A DNA stretch of 39,625 bases from Alcanivoracaceae bacterium (GTDB lineage: Bacteria; Pseudomonadota; Gammaproteobacteria; Pseudomonadales; Alcanivoracaceae), in contig DAHVSB010000010.1 in the NCBI GenBank assembly GCA_027324795.1, positions 1 through 39,625 on the forward strand, given 5' to 3'. Below are positions 1 through 8,493 of this stretch, piece by piece. The translations under genes were made by a program, and so were the position numbers. The number at the start of each line of letters is the position of its first letter. The stretch's first letter is position 1. The notes under the pieces are model-generated. The model searched no databases. It had not been told where the DNA came from and saw nothing but the letters and a program-made list of their open reading frames with translations.

Positions 1-62
1 CTGTCCTATTTACTTTCCGCTACTTTATCATAGCTAGCATATTCTCAGCACCTCGGAAAAAC

Positions 63-95
63 AAAAAACCCCTAGCAGCACTAAGCTACTAGGGG
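63..95 (-). terminator. Rho-independent terminator after the DUF6351-like lipoprotein gene
   Basis: On the minus strand an imperfect stem (CCCCTAG at 69-75 pairing with CTAGGGG at 89-95, extended inward by AGC/GCT) is followed by a T-rich run (the A-run at 63-68 read in reverse). It lies 43 bases beyond the stop codon of the minus-strand gene ending at 138, as expected for its terminator. Confidence 0.8.
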
Positions 96-137
96 ATTAA
101 TAAATTTTCTATATGTTCAGAGGGATAATTACAAATT

Positions 138-3023
138 TCAAAACCCAGCCGACACCCACCCTCTCGGCAAGCTTTCGACCTCTTCGCTCTCTAGAGGTTC
201 ACCGCCATAAACCACTTGCTCAGCATCGCCGTAACGCAACCAAGGGATTGTCTGTGTTTGTGCTACGGGTGCTTGGGTATAGTCGCAAACACCATCGGGG
301 AATATTTCCCGCACTTTTTCCGCAAAGTGCTCTGGGTCGGGTGTAAGTGTGGTGGCCAAGGTTTCTAAGATCGACGTAGGTAGTGAGGTTGGGTCTTGCA
401 CGCCTCCTTCTAATAGGCCCACCAAATTGTCCACCACAGAGGTGGGGTTAGTGATCACCGCAGGCAACAGGCCTTTAATAATCCCAGGGATGCTTGTTGG
501 GTTATCTGCTGCGTCTGCCATTTTGCTTGCTAGCTCTTTGGCGAGCCCTGCGGGGTCAGTGAGACTAATAAAGGGCGCTGTTGCGTAATCCTGCGGATCC
601 ACCTCTTTTAACACGCATTTGTTGGTAAGGGTGGCGATATTGTCACCCGCCACCGTGCGTGGTGTACCAAAGCGTGTGGTGACTACTGTGCTTTGCAAAT
701 CCGTCACAGGCTTGAGCAATTGATCGAGGGGTTGTGTGATATTCGCTAACGCATCACCAATCGCTCCGCCATCGGGCAGTTGTAGCAACTCAGAAATATT
801 AGTGAGGTGCTCGATATTAATACCGCAAGCTTGGTTTGTTACCGCATCCACCACCAAACCAAACTGATCGGGCGCGGCGGGCAATGGTTCTAGTGATAAA
901 TACGGAATCACGGGGTTAGGATAAAACAGAGGGCCGAGTAAAGGCGGTATATGCTCTTCGTCGAAGAGCGATGAAACGGATAAGCATCTGTCACGGGCTT
1001 GCACGGGCCGCGCTGTGCGCACCTTCTCAGACAGAGGCACTTCTTTATCCGCTGCCTCTACTTTCGCTAACCAATCATCCATCACCAATAATGCTTGAGT
1101 GGTATAAATGGTGTCGCCCGCCACAGGCACGGGGCCAAACCAAATCACATGATTATCGGCATTGCCGTGCGCCTGCTGTAAGCGCTCACGCAATTGCCAA
1201 CTGTGGAAAGCATCATGTGCGGCACCAGGATCGAGGCCACGTAAATCAATAATGGGCAAATCGTTCATGTTATCGGTGGTATTAATGGCGCCCGTGCGGT
1301 ACGCATTGCTCAAGGCCTGCATATTGGCTTTATTGCGTTCATCTTGGCGGCGGAAATCCACATCCAAGCCACCAATGTTGCGGTTCAGCTCTAAGAAAGT
1401 CTCACCGCTGATTAAGCCACTTTGCAGTGCTGCGAGGCCGTATTGCACGCCCGTATTATCAAAGGGGACACCGGTAAAACCACGGCTGATTTGCTCTTCC
1501 ACTGGCCCCCAATCTTCCACCGCTCGTGGGCCAAATTGATTGTGCATCCAATCCACCAAACCGCACCGGAGACCCTCAGGGTTATCCGTGGGGTGATACA
1601 GCAAGCTAGCATCATCAATACCACGGCACTTTTCTTGATCTGGAAATGCAGAAGGGAAAAAAGCAGCATCCGAGGCAATGGGGTTAATAGGGAGGTGGCC
1701 ATAAAATGAAATCATGGGTACGGGGCCTGGGTCTGCTAATACGCTTTTTAACATCAAGGGCACATCCATGGGTTCCGAAGGCAATTGCCAATCAAACTGC
1801 TTATTCAGTAGATGATAGTCCGCAAACTGCACTGCGGTAGTCCACACGTCGGGATAGGCGCATTGCACTATCAAGCCTTGATAAATCCCAGGGTAAGCGT
1901 TCGCCACATGCAGCTGCATAATGGCGCCTCCCGAGCACCCTGTGCCAATGGTGTAGCGTAATGGGCCATAGTTCTCGATCAGGTGCTCTTTCGTCATCAT
2001 CAAGGACTCAGCGCCCGTTACTAAGTTGGCATTGTGACCAAGGTTGCTCTGTGCGGTGGACATGGTGGCAAACCCGCGAGACAAGGCCACAACAATGCCA
2101 TTACCCAGCTCTGTGGTTGGCGGGTTAGCCATGCCAAACTCCACCCCTACGTTGCTCCCATGATGGATCAGGAGTTTTTGGTTCCACTGAGGCTGTGGAT
2201 TCACAGCATCCCAAGGTTCCTCGGGGTTATAAAGCACCATAATTTGATAGCGGTCGCGGTTAATAACGCCACGCTCCACGCGCACGATAAAGGGCACTTC
2301 TACACCCGTATCCGTTACTGTGGTGGCAATATCACTGCTGCTAGGTGGGTGCTTGGGATCGTAGTCCACGAGCTCTTGCCCAGAGATACCTATTTTGAGC
2401 AGATCCATGGGGATATCGATGAGATCCTCTGGCCCATCAATGCGATCTGCTACTTTTTTCATGTTATCTACAAACGACATATACGCCTTAGCGGGCAAAT
2501 ACTTAAAGCTGAACTCTGGCGCTTGGTTGCACTGCTCGTCTAACTGCTGCGCTGTGTTGGTGCACTTCCATGGCTGCACTTGTGGGCCTGAAATAACAGG
2601 ACCGCCCTTGGGGTGGTTGATAATAGTGCGGGTTAGTATCGCGTTGTTAGCTAGCGTGACTGTTAGCACATTTTCACCCAGTGCTAGCCCTTCCACCAAC
2701 CCCATCAAACTGCCATCTTCTTGTGGCACTAAAGCTGCGGTGACATCTTTGTTGCCTATGCTTAGCTTGGCTCCTGTTAGCTCGTCTGGGTTATCTGCAA
2801 TAACACGAATCAAGGCATCGCCGCCGCTGATTAACTCGGCTCGGTTCGAGAGCACTTCGATGGCGCCTTGGCCGAGTTTGGGTTCTGGTTGTGGTTCAGG
2901 CTGAGTAATAGGTGGTTCGCTGGGCTCATTGGGGGTAGTGTTTGGGCTTTTGGAGGAACTGCCGCCACAAGCGCTCAGCCATATTGCTGCAAAAAAAACA
3001 GCCATCCATGCGTTTCTTCTCAT
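138..3023 (-). CDS. Large lipoprotein, DUF6351-like alpha/beta-hydrolase-type protein
   Basis: A 961-residue protein with a lipoprotein signal peptide: a short basic N-terminus, a hydrophobic stretch and the lipobox LSAC with Cys19. A Ser/Pro/Glu-rich linker follows (about residues 20-55). The body carries GTGCSGGA with Ser364 in a nucleophile-elbow context (G-C-S-G-G), followed by a segment resembling tannase or depolymerase-like serine hydrolases. I recall this architecture as the DUF6351 family, but no search was run. The likely role is an envelope-anchored or exported esterase with unknown substrate. The start is ATG with GGAGAC five bases upstream. A sigma-70-like promoter lies at 3062-3090 and a terminator at 63-95, so it is probably a single-gene unit. 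The C-terminal third contains Leu/Pro-rich segments that I cannot assign. Confidence 0.7.
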   Translation of the reverse strand: MRRNAWMAVFFAAIWLSACGGSSSKSPNTTPNEPSEPPITQPEPQPEPKLGQGAIEVLSNRAELISGGDALIRVIADNPDELTGAKLSIGNKDVTAALVPQEDGSLMGLVEGLALGENVLTVTLANNAILTRTIINHPKGGPVISGPQVQPWKCTNTAQQLDEQCNQAPEFSFKYLPAKAYMSFVDNMKKVADRIDGPEDLIDIPMDLLKIGISGQELVDYDPKHPPSSSDIATTVTDTGVEVPFIVRVERGVINRDRYQIMVLYNPEEPWDAVNPQPQWNQKLLIHHGSNVGVEFGMANPPTTELGNGIVVALSRGFATMSTAQSNLGHNANLVTGAESLMMTKEHLIENYGPLRYTIGTGCSGGAIMQLHVANAYPGIYQGLIVQCAYPDVWTTAVQFADYHLLNKQFDWQLPSEPMDVPLMLKSVLADPGPVPMISFYGHLPINPIASDAAFFPSAFPDQEKCRGIDDASLLYHPTDNPEGLRCGLVDWMHNQFGPRAVEDWGPVEEQISRGFTGVPFDNTGVQYGLAALQSGLISGETFLELNRNIGGLDVDFRRQDERNKANMQALSNAYRTGAINTTDNMNDLPIIDLRGLDPGAAHDAFHSWQLRERLQQAHGNADNHVIWFGPVPVAGDTIYTTQALLVMDDWLAKVEAADKEVPLSEKVRTARPVQARDRCLSVSSLFDEEHIPPLLGPLFYPNPVIPYLSLEPLPAAPDQFGLVVDAVTNQACGINIEHLTNISELLQLPDGGAIGDALANITQPLDQLLKPVTDLQSTVVTTRFGTPRTVAGDNIATLTNKCVLKEVDPQDYATAPFISLTDPAGLAKELASKMADAADNPTSIPGIIKGLLPAVITNPTSVVDNLVGLLEGGVQDPTSLPTSILETLATTLTPDPEHFAEKVREIFPDGVCDYTQAPVAQTQTIPWLRYGDAEQVVYGGEPLESEEVESLPRGWVSAGF

Positions 3024-3053
3024 GATTGTCTCCGCGCATTTATTCTTATTCTG

Positions 3054-3090
3054 GAACTTTAGTTCTAGATTTGATTTTAGTGCACGTCAA
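3054..3090 (-). promoter_or_regulatory. Sigma-70-like promoter with palindrome over the -10 box
   Basis: On the minus strand TTGACG (3085-3090), a 17-base spacer and TAGAAC (3062-3067) form a good sigma-70 promoter for the lipoprotein gene starting at 3023. A 12-base palindrome, GAACTTTAGTTC (3054-3065), overlaps the -10 region, the position expected for a repressor site. The regulator is unknown. Confidence 0.6.
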
Positions 3091-3171
3091 TCGGGGTTAA
3101 GTGCTACAGCCAAGCAACGACTACTACTCTTGCATTAGATAGAAGCGATTCCCTTCGCTCCTTTCATGGAC

Positions 3172-5190
3172 TTAAAACGTAATCTTGACTCCCGCCACAA
3201 TATTCCGCCCCGGCTCGGGCACTTGATGCGCCAAAAACGAGGCGTGTTGCCACTGGCGCTGATTGAGCAAATTGGTGCCACGCAAGTACACATGGTAGCG
3301 GGCATCTCCTTGAATAAAGTGATTAAGGGTTAATGCCAACTCTGTGTGTCCTGGGGTTTTTTGCTCGCCTGTAGCAATGCGTTTTTGCTCCATCACGCGG
3401 GTGAGCTCCCACTCCGTCTCCAGCCATTGATGAAAACTTGATAGGCGCACCCCATAGCGGCGCGCGGGGATACGCGGCAAGTTGCCGCCTTGAGTAAAGC
3501 GTGCATTCACGCCATCAGCAAACACGCCCACCGCCCACTGGGGATGAAAAAGCCACGAGGTTTCAACTTCGGCACCCACAAACTCAGCATCGGCTTGCTG
3601 GTACTGAAGCAAACGGAAACCATGATGCTCGTCTAGCGTATGACCATAGATATAATCATTAACGCGTTGATAGTAGGTGCTTACTAAAAACTGCCATTCG
3701 CCTTTGTCCTTGGCCAAGTACCATTCAGCACTTTGCGTCGTTTCATTATTCACCCGTCGGCCCTCCCCGCCGCAAGCGGTGGAGAGCAAACCACACTCAT
3801 AAGTACTGGTGGCCAAATGCAAACCATTGGCATAAAGCTCCTGCGCTTGGGGGCTACGCTGGGAATACCCCACGTTCACTCCCGTAGCCAGGTCCTCCCT
3901 AAATGACCAACGCAAGCCTGTGGCCACACCCCCTGCCCACTGGTCGCGATCCTCATGCTCGACACCTGCCGCCGTTAGCCACTGATGTTCGTAACGCGCA
4001 CTGGTTTGCCACTGCAATGCGTCGTTTACAGGCAAGGTTTCTAGTGCAAAAAGCGCAATGGTTTGGGTATCCACTTCAGGCATCATGGCCTCTAAGCCGG
4101 TGGCACGCGCCTGCTCGTGTTGATATTCCATACCTACGAGCCCATGCCAACGCTTCCAAGAAGCATGCTCTGCCTCCAAACGTAACTGACCACCGCGGTG
4201 GCTAAAACGCGTGGTCACCGCGTCGTCGTCGATTTCGTTATGGCTATACTCTGTGTGGCTCGCCTTTAAGCGCACGGTTTGCCATACCGATGTTTGCGGC
4301 CGGTACTCGCCCTGCACATCGATACGACGGCTATTGAGCTCTAGCCATGCACCATGATCATGATGATGATCGTGGTCGTGGTCATCGTGGCTATGGCAAT
4401 GCAATTGATTACCGTGGGGGTGGCAATGCTCATGTTCGTGGCTATGGCCAGGCAAGCCATACCTATTGTTATGGTCTGTCACCGCAAAGCCCAAGTAGCC
4501 GCGCTCTCCGATCCAAGATGCCCCCAAGGTGCCCACCACTTTTTCTGTGGCGGTATCTGGTACGTGGCGGGTGGTTTGTTTTGGTGCTTTATAATCGGCT
4601 GTCTCACCGAGCGCTACTGCGCCGTGAAACACCCAGTGTTCGCTCACTTGCCCGGTTAAATCAAAAGCACCCTGGTACCCGTTATCCACACTGCTCCCCT
4701 GAAATGCCACACTGCCTTCATGGCCGTTGGCAGGCATAGCGGTAGGAACGCGCTGATGCAACACATTCACAATGCCATTTAAACCACTGCCATACAGCAA
4801 AGTAGCAGGCCCACGGATCACTTCCACCCCACGCGCAAGCAAAGGTTCCACCGCATTAGCATGATCAGGCGAAAGGCTCGAAGCATCTATCACACTGGCA
4901 CCATCACTCAGCACACTCACTCGTGGCGCCCCTTGTCCACGGATAATGGGCCGCCCAGCCCCAGCGCCATAACTCTCATTATGTATGCCAGGCTCCTTAG
5001 CTAAAGTCGCGCCTAAGGTGCCTTGTAAACGCATAAATAACTCTTCATCCATCAGCCAACGCTCGGGCGTGGCCTGCACTTCTGTGCTCTGCCCCTGTAC
5101 TGAAATTGATGACAAATTGATCGTGTCGGCATGAGTCGCCGCGCTAACTACACACAATATAAGGCTCATTGGCCAAAAAATTTTTAGCAT
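3172..5190 (-). CDS. TonB-dependent outer-membrane receptor, histidine-rich, ZnuD-like (zinc uptake candidate)
   Basis: A 672-residue protein with a signal peptide ending near ATHA|DT. A plug domain follows (PIIRGQGAPRVSVLSDGAS, then VEVIRGPATLLYGSG), then a 22-strand-type barrel ending in an aromatic residue (VKITF). The striking element is a run of His, Asp and Glu at about residues 250-281, in what should be an external loop. This resembles the zinc-binding loop of Neisseria ZnuD and points to zinc uptake, with copper or another divalent metal possible. The ATG at 5190 gives a proper signal peptide and has GGGA upstream; an in-frame TTG eight codons earlier is less likely. The neighbour upstream is a small Cys-containing secreted protein in the same direction. 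No clear Zur box was found. Confidence 0.85.
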   Translation of the reverse strand: MLKIFWPMSLILCVVSAATHADTINLSSISVQGQSTEVQATPERWLMDEELFMRLQGTLGATLAKEPGIHNESYGAGAGRPIIRGQGAPRVSVLSDGASVIDASSLSPDHANAVEPLLARGVEVIRGPATLLYGSGLNGIVNVLHQRVPTAMPANGHEGSVAFQGSSVDNGYQGAFDLTGQVSEHWVFHGAVALGETADYKAPKQTTRHVPDTATEKVVGTLGASWIGERGYLGFAVTDHNNRYGLPGHSHEHEHCHPHGNQLHCHSHDDHDHDHHHDHGAWLELNSRRIDVQGEYRPQTSVWQTVRLKASHTEYSHNEIDDDAVTTRFSHRGGQLRLEAEHASWKRWHGLVGMEYQHEQARATGLEAMMPEVDTQTIALFALETLPVNDALQWQTSARYEHQWLTAAGVEHEDRDQWAGGVATGLRWSFREDLATGVNVGYSQRSPQAQELYANGLHLATSTYECGLLSTACGGEGRRVNNETTQSAEWYLAKDKGEWQFLVSTYYQRVNDYIYGHTLDEHHGFRLLQYQQADAEFVGAEVETSWLFHPQWAVGVFADGVNARFTQGGNLPRIPARRYGVRLSSFHQWLETEWELTRVMEQKRIATGEQKTPGHTELALTLNHFIQGDARYHVYLRGTNLLNQRQWQHASFLAHQVPEPGRNIVAGVKITF

Positions 5191-5223
5191 AATAATTTCC
5201 CATAAAACACACAAAAAACTTCC

Positions 5224-5240
5224 TTTGCCAATAAGGCAAA
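5224..5240 (-). other. Small hairpin between the DUF2946-like gene and the receptor gene
   Basis: TTTGCC (5224-5229) and GGCAAA (5235-5240) form a 6-bp stem with a 5-base loop. On the minus strand it is followed after four bases by a run of six Ts. It could be a weak terminator or attenuator between the two genes. Confidence 0.4.
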
Positions 5241-5242
5241 AG

Positions 5243-5258
5243 AAAATAACGTTATTTT
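5243..5258. promoter_or_regulatory. 16-bp perfect palindrome upstream of the TonB receptor gene
   Basis: AAAATAACGTTATTTT is a perfect palindrome 53 bases upstream of the receptor start and 11 bases past the end of the upstream small gene. AT-rich palindromes of this size are typical repressor sites. It contains the ATAAC/GTTAT half-sites seen in Zur boxes, but in inverted order, so assignment to Zur is not secure. Confidence 0.4.
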
Positions 5259-5268
5259 TTACGTGGTG

Positions 5269-5607
5269 TTAGTGGAAAGGGGGAGCGCGCGGTTGCGCCA
5301 TGCCTCGCACTGCACTGGTGTGCAATTGAAAGGAAACAGGCAGTGAGTATATAAACCGTTTAAGTTCGGGTAACAGTAGTGTATGGCTTGTGTTCGCTAC
5401 CAATTGCGCTGAGCACAAGTCGCAAACATCTAACCAGTGGGTGGCTGTTTTTTGGGAGGGTTCTTTTGTTAGCTGCTCTGCGTGCTCACCAATGGGCAGG
5501 TGGTAGCTCGTACTATGAAAGCCACTATGCCACTGCACACCAAACAAAAGCAGTGTTAAAACAAATATTAGCTGCGGAAAAGCACGATGGCGCATTGCAT
5601 GAGTCAT
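5269..5607 (-). CDS. Small secreted DUF2946-like protein with CxxC motif
   Basis: A 112-residue protein with an N-terminal hydrophobic signal or anchor (LIFVLTLLLFGVQ), several histidines, a single CDLC motif (HWLDVCDLCSAQ) and a C-terminal RAPP. This pattern matches what I know of DUF2946 proteins, short periplasmic proteins often found next to metal-related TonB-dependent receptors. It precedes the histidine-rich receptor in the same direction, so a role in zinc or copper handling is plausible. Start could be the ATG at 5607 or the one four codons later (5595). No enzymatic function is claimed. Confidence 0.6.
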   Translation of the reverse strand: MTHAMRHRAFPQLIFVLTLLLFGVQWHSGFHSTSYHLPIGEHAEQLTKEPSQKTATHWLDVCDLCSAQLVANTSHTLLLPELKRFIYSLPVSFQLHTSAVRGMAQPRAPPFH

Positions 5608-5735
5608 TAGTCAAATGAGCTAAAGACTATAAATCAAAGTGAGAAGAACGGGAATTAAAAATTCACTGGTTAAGCTTTCGATGACTTGCCAGCCATCAGA
5701 TTGCGCCTGTTAAGCGACACATTTTTTAATGGCCA

Positions 5736-5772
5736 ATAAAAAAGCCGCTAAGCTTCATCAACTTAACGGCTT
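5736..5772 (-). terminator. Terminator of the ftsH-secG-tRNA-Leu transcription unit
   Basis: The minus strand has AAGCCGTTAAG pairing with CTTAGCGGCTT (arms at 5742-5752 and 5762-5772, one mismatch), followed by a TTTTTT run. It sits just four bases past the tRNA 3' end, an ideal terminator for the tRNA and the upstream housekeeping genes. Confidence 0.85.
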
Positions 5773-5776
5773 GTGT

Positions 5777-5862
5777 TGGTGCCGAAGGCGGGACTTGAAC
5801 CCGCACAGCCAATGGCCACCACCCCCTCAAGATGGCGTGTCTACCAATTCCACCACTTCGGC
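5777..5862 (-). tRNA. leuU: tRNA-Leu(GAG)
   Basis: The reverse complement gives an 86-base class II tRNA: acceptor GCCGAAG pairing with CTTCGGC, the D-arm context TGGTGGAATTGGTAGACAC, an anticodon loop containing TTGAG with anticodon GAG, a long variable arm and the T-arm GGTTCAAGTCC. CCA is encoded. Position directly after secG is conserved in Pseudomonas and E. coli relatives. In many of these genomes rimP-nusA-infB follow; here unrelated metal-uptake genes follow instead. Confidence 0.95.
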
Positions 5863-5880
5863 TAAATTTTTCAGAAGCTA

Positions 5881-6348
5881 CTACTCTTCGTTGGTGTCTT
5901 CTGCGGTAGCGGATTCTACCTCAACTGACTCCGTTTCGGAAGCGTTAGCGGCGTCATCTTCATCGATTGCCGGAAAATCATCCGATTCCATCGGGAAATC
6001 ACGTTCTACGGCGGGGAAATCCCCCTCCTCAATAGCGCTCTCATCAATGGTGGGGAAATCTTGGTTGAGCATTTGCTCCCATTTTTCGCCCTGATTTTGC
6101 AACGCATTGGCTGCTTGACGTGCTTGCCAAGCGAGCCCTAAGCTGGTGACCATAAATACCACCGCAAACATGGCAGTAGCACGGCTTAAAAAGTTAGCCG
6201 AACCCGTGCTACCAAACATGCTCTGTGAACCCGAAGCACCACCGCCGAAGGATGCGCCTGCATCTGCTCCACGGCCTTGCTGAATCATGATTAAACCAAT
6301 TAATGCTAGTGCAGAAAGAATGTGCACCACATGCAATATAATATCCAT
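5881..6348 (-). CDS. secG: Preprotein translocase subunit SecG with an acidic DFP-repeat tail
   Basis: A 155-residue protein. SecG associates with SecYE in the inner membrane and assists protein export. The N-terminal part is canonical: a first membrane helix (about residues 3-22, with the conserved IMIQQGRGADAGASFGGG after it) and a second helix near 57-74. E. coli SecG is about 110 residues; here a strongly acidic extension from about residue 90 contains four DFP tripeptides (97, 110, 117, 124) and ends in a Glu/Asp-rich stretch. It lies 11 bases after tpiA, as in Pseudomonas. Confidence 0.93.
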   Translation of the reverse strand: MDIILHVVHILSALALIGLIMIQQGRGADAGASFGGGASGSQSMFGSTGSANFLSRATAMFAVVFMVTSLGLAWQARQAANALQNQGEKWEQMLNQDFPTIDESAIEEGDFPAVERDFPMESDDFPAIDEDDAANASETESVEVESATAEDTNEE

Positions 6349-6359
6349 AAACCCAACGC

Positions 6360-7106
6360 TTAATGACTATTGAAAGCCTGACAAATGGTAAAAAAGTGCT
6401 CTGCATCCAGTGACGCGCCACCGATGAGACCACCATCAATATCTGCTTGTGAAAATAATGCTGCGGCATTATCCCTATTTACGCTGCCGCCGTAAAGGAT
6501 AGAGGTGCTTTCTGCCACTTCAGCACTCACTTTTGTAAGCTCTTGGCGAATAAAGGTGTGCACGGCTTGGGCTTGCTCTGGGGTCGCTGTTAGCCCAGTG
6601 CCAATCGCCCACACAGGTTCGTAAGCTATCACGGGGCGCAGCCCTGTTTTGATTAGCTCCACAATAGGCGCTAGCTGCTCGGCCACTACGTTTTCAGTAA
6701 CGCCTTGCTCTCGCTCTGCATGGGTTTCGCCTACGCACACAATGGGCAAAATTCCGTTTTCCGCGAGCCTCTGGCACTTTTCGGCCACATCTTCATTAGT
6801 TTCGCCAAACAATGTGCGACGTTCGGAGTGGCCCACTAACGCCAAGCTCACTTCGAGGTCGGCGAGCATAGTAGCCGCCACCTCACCGGTGTAAGCACCC
6901 TCATCAGTGGCCGCCACATTTTGCGCGCCTAATTGAATGTTGGTGTTAGTCAGCTTTTGCTTAAGCGTCGCAATGTAGGGAAACGGCGGGCAAACTGCCA
7001 TCGCAACATCCACTGCCTGTTGTTTTGCCACTTGCTCCGCCCATTCAGCAACAAAGTCCGAATGCGCATTCATTTTCCAGTTTCCAATTACCCACTTCTT
7101 TCGCAC
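6360..7106 (-). CDS. tpiA: Triosephosphate isomerase
   Basis: A 248-residue TIM-barrel enzyme interconverting dihydroxyacetone phosphate and glyceraldehyde 3-phosphate in glycolysis and gluconeogenesis. The hallmark motifs are present: NWKMN with the catalytic Lys near the N-terminus, VGHSERR with the electrophilic His, AYEPVWAIGTG with the catalytic Glu, and the phosphate-binding YGGSV and GLIGGASL. The start codon is GTG, with AAGGAAAG upstream. It lies 12 bases after glmM and is followed closely by secG. Length is normal. Confidence 0.97.
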   Translation of the reverse strand: MRKKWVIGNWKMNAHSDFVAEWAEQVAKQQAVDVAMAVCPPFPYIATLKQKLTNTNIQLGAQNVAATDEGAYTGEVAATMLADLEVSLALVGHSERRTLFGETNEDVAEKCQRLAENGILPIVCVGETHAEREQGVTENVVAEQLAPIVELIKTGLRPVIAYEPVWAIGTGLTATPEQAQAVHTFIRQELTKVSAEVAESTSILYGGSVNRDNAAALFSQADIDGGLIGGASLDAEHFFTICQAFNSH

Positions 7107-7118
7107 AACACTTTCCTT

Positions 7119-8450
7119 CTATTGTATTTCTTTTTCAACAACGCTAGCTAATGCTTGACACACTTTAGCCACTTGCGTTTCGTCTTCACCTTCCACCATC
7201 ACGCGCACTAGCGGCTCTGTGCCTGAGGGGCGTAATAGCACGCGCCCTTTATCTGCTAGCTCTGCCTCTGCCGCTTTAATGGCTTCTTGCACGGCAGGTT
7301 CGCTGATGTTGTCGCGATTATCGCCTTTTACGTTAATCATGGTTTGTGGCAGCATTTGCATTTCTGACAATGCCTCGCGCAGGGTTTGGCCGCGATGTTG
7401 CAACGCAGCCAGTACTTGCAGCGCCGAGACGATGCCGTCCCCGGTGGAAGAGCAATCGAGGCAGAGTAAATGCCCAGAGGATTCGCCGCCCACGACCCAG
7501 CCTTTTTGTTCAAGCATTTCTACCACATAGCGGTCGCCCACGTTGGCGCGCGCAAATTGGATACCTTGACGAGTTAACGCTTGCTCTAGGCCAAGGTTGC
7601 TCATCACTGTGCCCACCACACCTTCTAAGCCCACGCGGGACTTGCGGTCTGTGGCCAATAAATAGAGCAGTTGGTCGCCATCGATAACGTTACCTTGGTC
7701 ATCCACCATAATCAGGCGGTCGGCATCGCCATCAAGGGCTATTCCTATGTCCGCTTTCTCAGCCAATACTCGCTGGCGCAATTGCTCTGGCTCTGTGCTA
7801 CCGCAACCTTGGTTGATATTAAGGCCATCGGGGGAAATACCAATGGCGACTACTTCAGCACCAAGTTCGTCAAACACATCAGGGGCAATGTGATACGCCG
7901 CGCCATTAGCGCAATCCACGACTATTTTTTTACCTTCAAGGTTTAAACGGCCTAGCACTGTGCTTTTGCAAAATTCAATATAGCGGCCGCGAGCATCAAC
8001 TATGCGACGCACTTTACCCAATTCATGGGCAGGAGCCATGGGCAAATCTTCATCAAGCTTTGCCTCGATGGCAAGCTCCACTTCGTCGGGTAGCTTGCGG
8101 CCATTATCGCCAAAAAACTTAATGCCATTGTCTGTGTATGGGTTGTGAGAAGCAGAGATTACGATACCGGCTTGGGCATTAAAGGTATGGGTAAGGTAAG
8201 CCACGCCGGGGGTGGGCATGGGGCCAAGTAGCAACACATCCACCCCTGCAGCTGAAATCCCTGCTTGCAGCGCCGATTCAAACATATACCCAGAAATACG
8301 AGTGTCTTTACCAATTAAAATCTTGCTGTGCCCTTCGGCAGCTAATACAGCACCTGTTGCCCAGCCTAGCCGTAATACAAAATCTGGGGTGATAGGATAT
8401 TCTCCCACGGTGCCGCGAATGCCATCTGTACCGAAATATTTGCGTGTCAT
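7119..8450 (-). CDS. glmM: Phosphoglucosamine mutase
   Basis: A 443-residue cytoplasmic enzyme converting glucosamine-6-phosphate to glucosamine-1-phosphate for peptidoglycan and LPS precursors. It begins [10 protein letters not shown], has the phosphoserine loop ISASHNP with Ser101, the metal loop DGDADR, the sugar-binding GGESSGH and the C-terminal phosphate loop [12 protein letters not shown]. The ATG at 8450 is chosen because AAGGAGG lies six bases upstream and the family starts with this motif; an earlier in-frame start would add 12 unrelated residues. folP is 43 bases upstream, tpiA 12 bases downstream. Confidence 0.97.
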   Translation of the reverse strand: MTRKYFGTDGIRGTVGEYPITPDFVLRLGWATGAVLAAEGHSKILIGKDTRISGYMFESALQAGISAAGVDVLLLGPMPTPGVAYLTHTFNAQAGIVISASHNPYTDNGIKFFGDNGRKLPDEVELAIEAKLDEDLPMAPAHELGKVRRIVDARGRYIEFCKSTVLGRLNLEGKKIVVDCANGAAYHIAPDVFDELGAEVVAIGISPDGLNINQGCGSTEPEQLRQRVLAEKADIGIALDGDADRLIMVDDQGNVIDGDQLLYLLATDRKSRVGLEGVVGTVMSNLGLEQALTRQGIQFARANVGDRYVVEMLEQKGWVVGGESSGHLLCLDCSSTGDGIVSALQVLAALQHRGQTLREALSEMQMLPQTMINVKGDNRDNISEPAVQEAIKAAEAELADKGRVLLRPSGTEPLVRVMVEGEDETQVAKVCQALASVVEKEIQ

Positions 8451-8493
8451 ATCACGCCTCCTTGGTAATAACGCCCAACAGGGCAACCTGTTG

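Noticed and set aside
4347-4739. Plus-strand frame rich in His, Asp, Met and Val
   Set aside because: It is the antisense of the histidine-rich loop of the TonB receptor.
5729-6094. Plus-strand frame with CRRRDLNPH
   Set aside because: It runs across tRNA-Leu and the antisense of secG.
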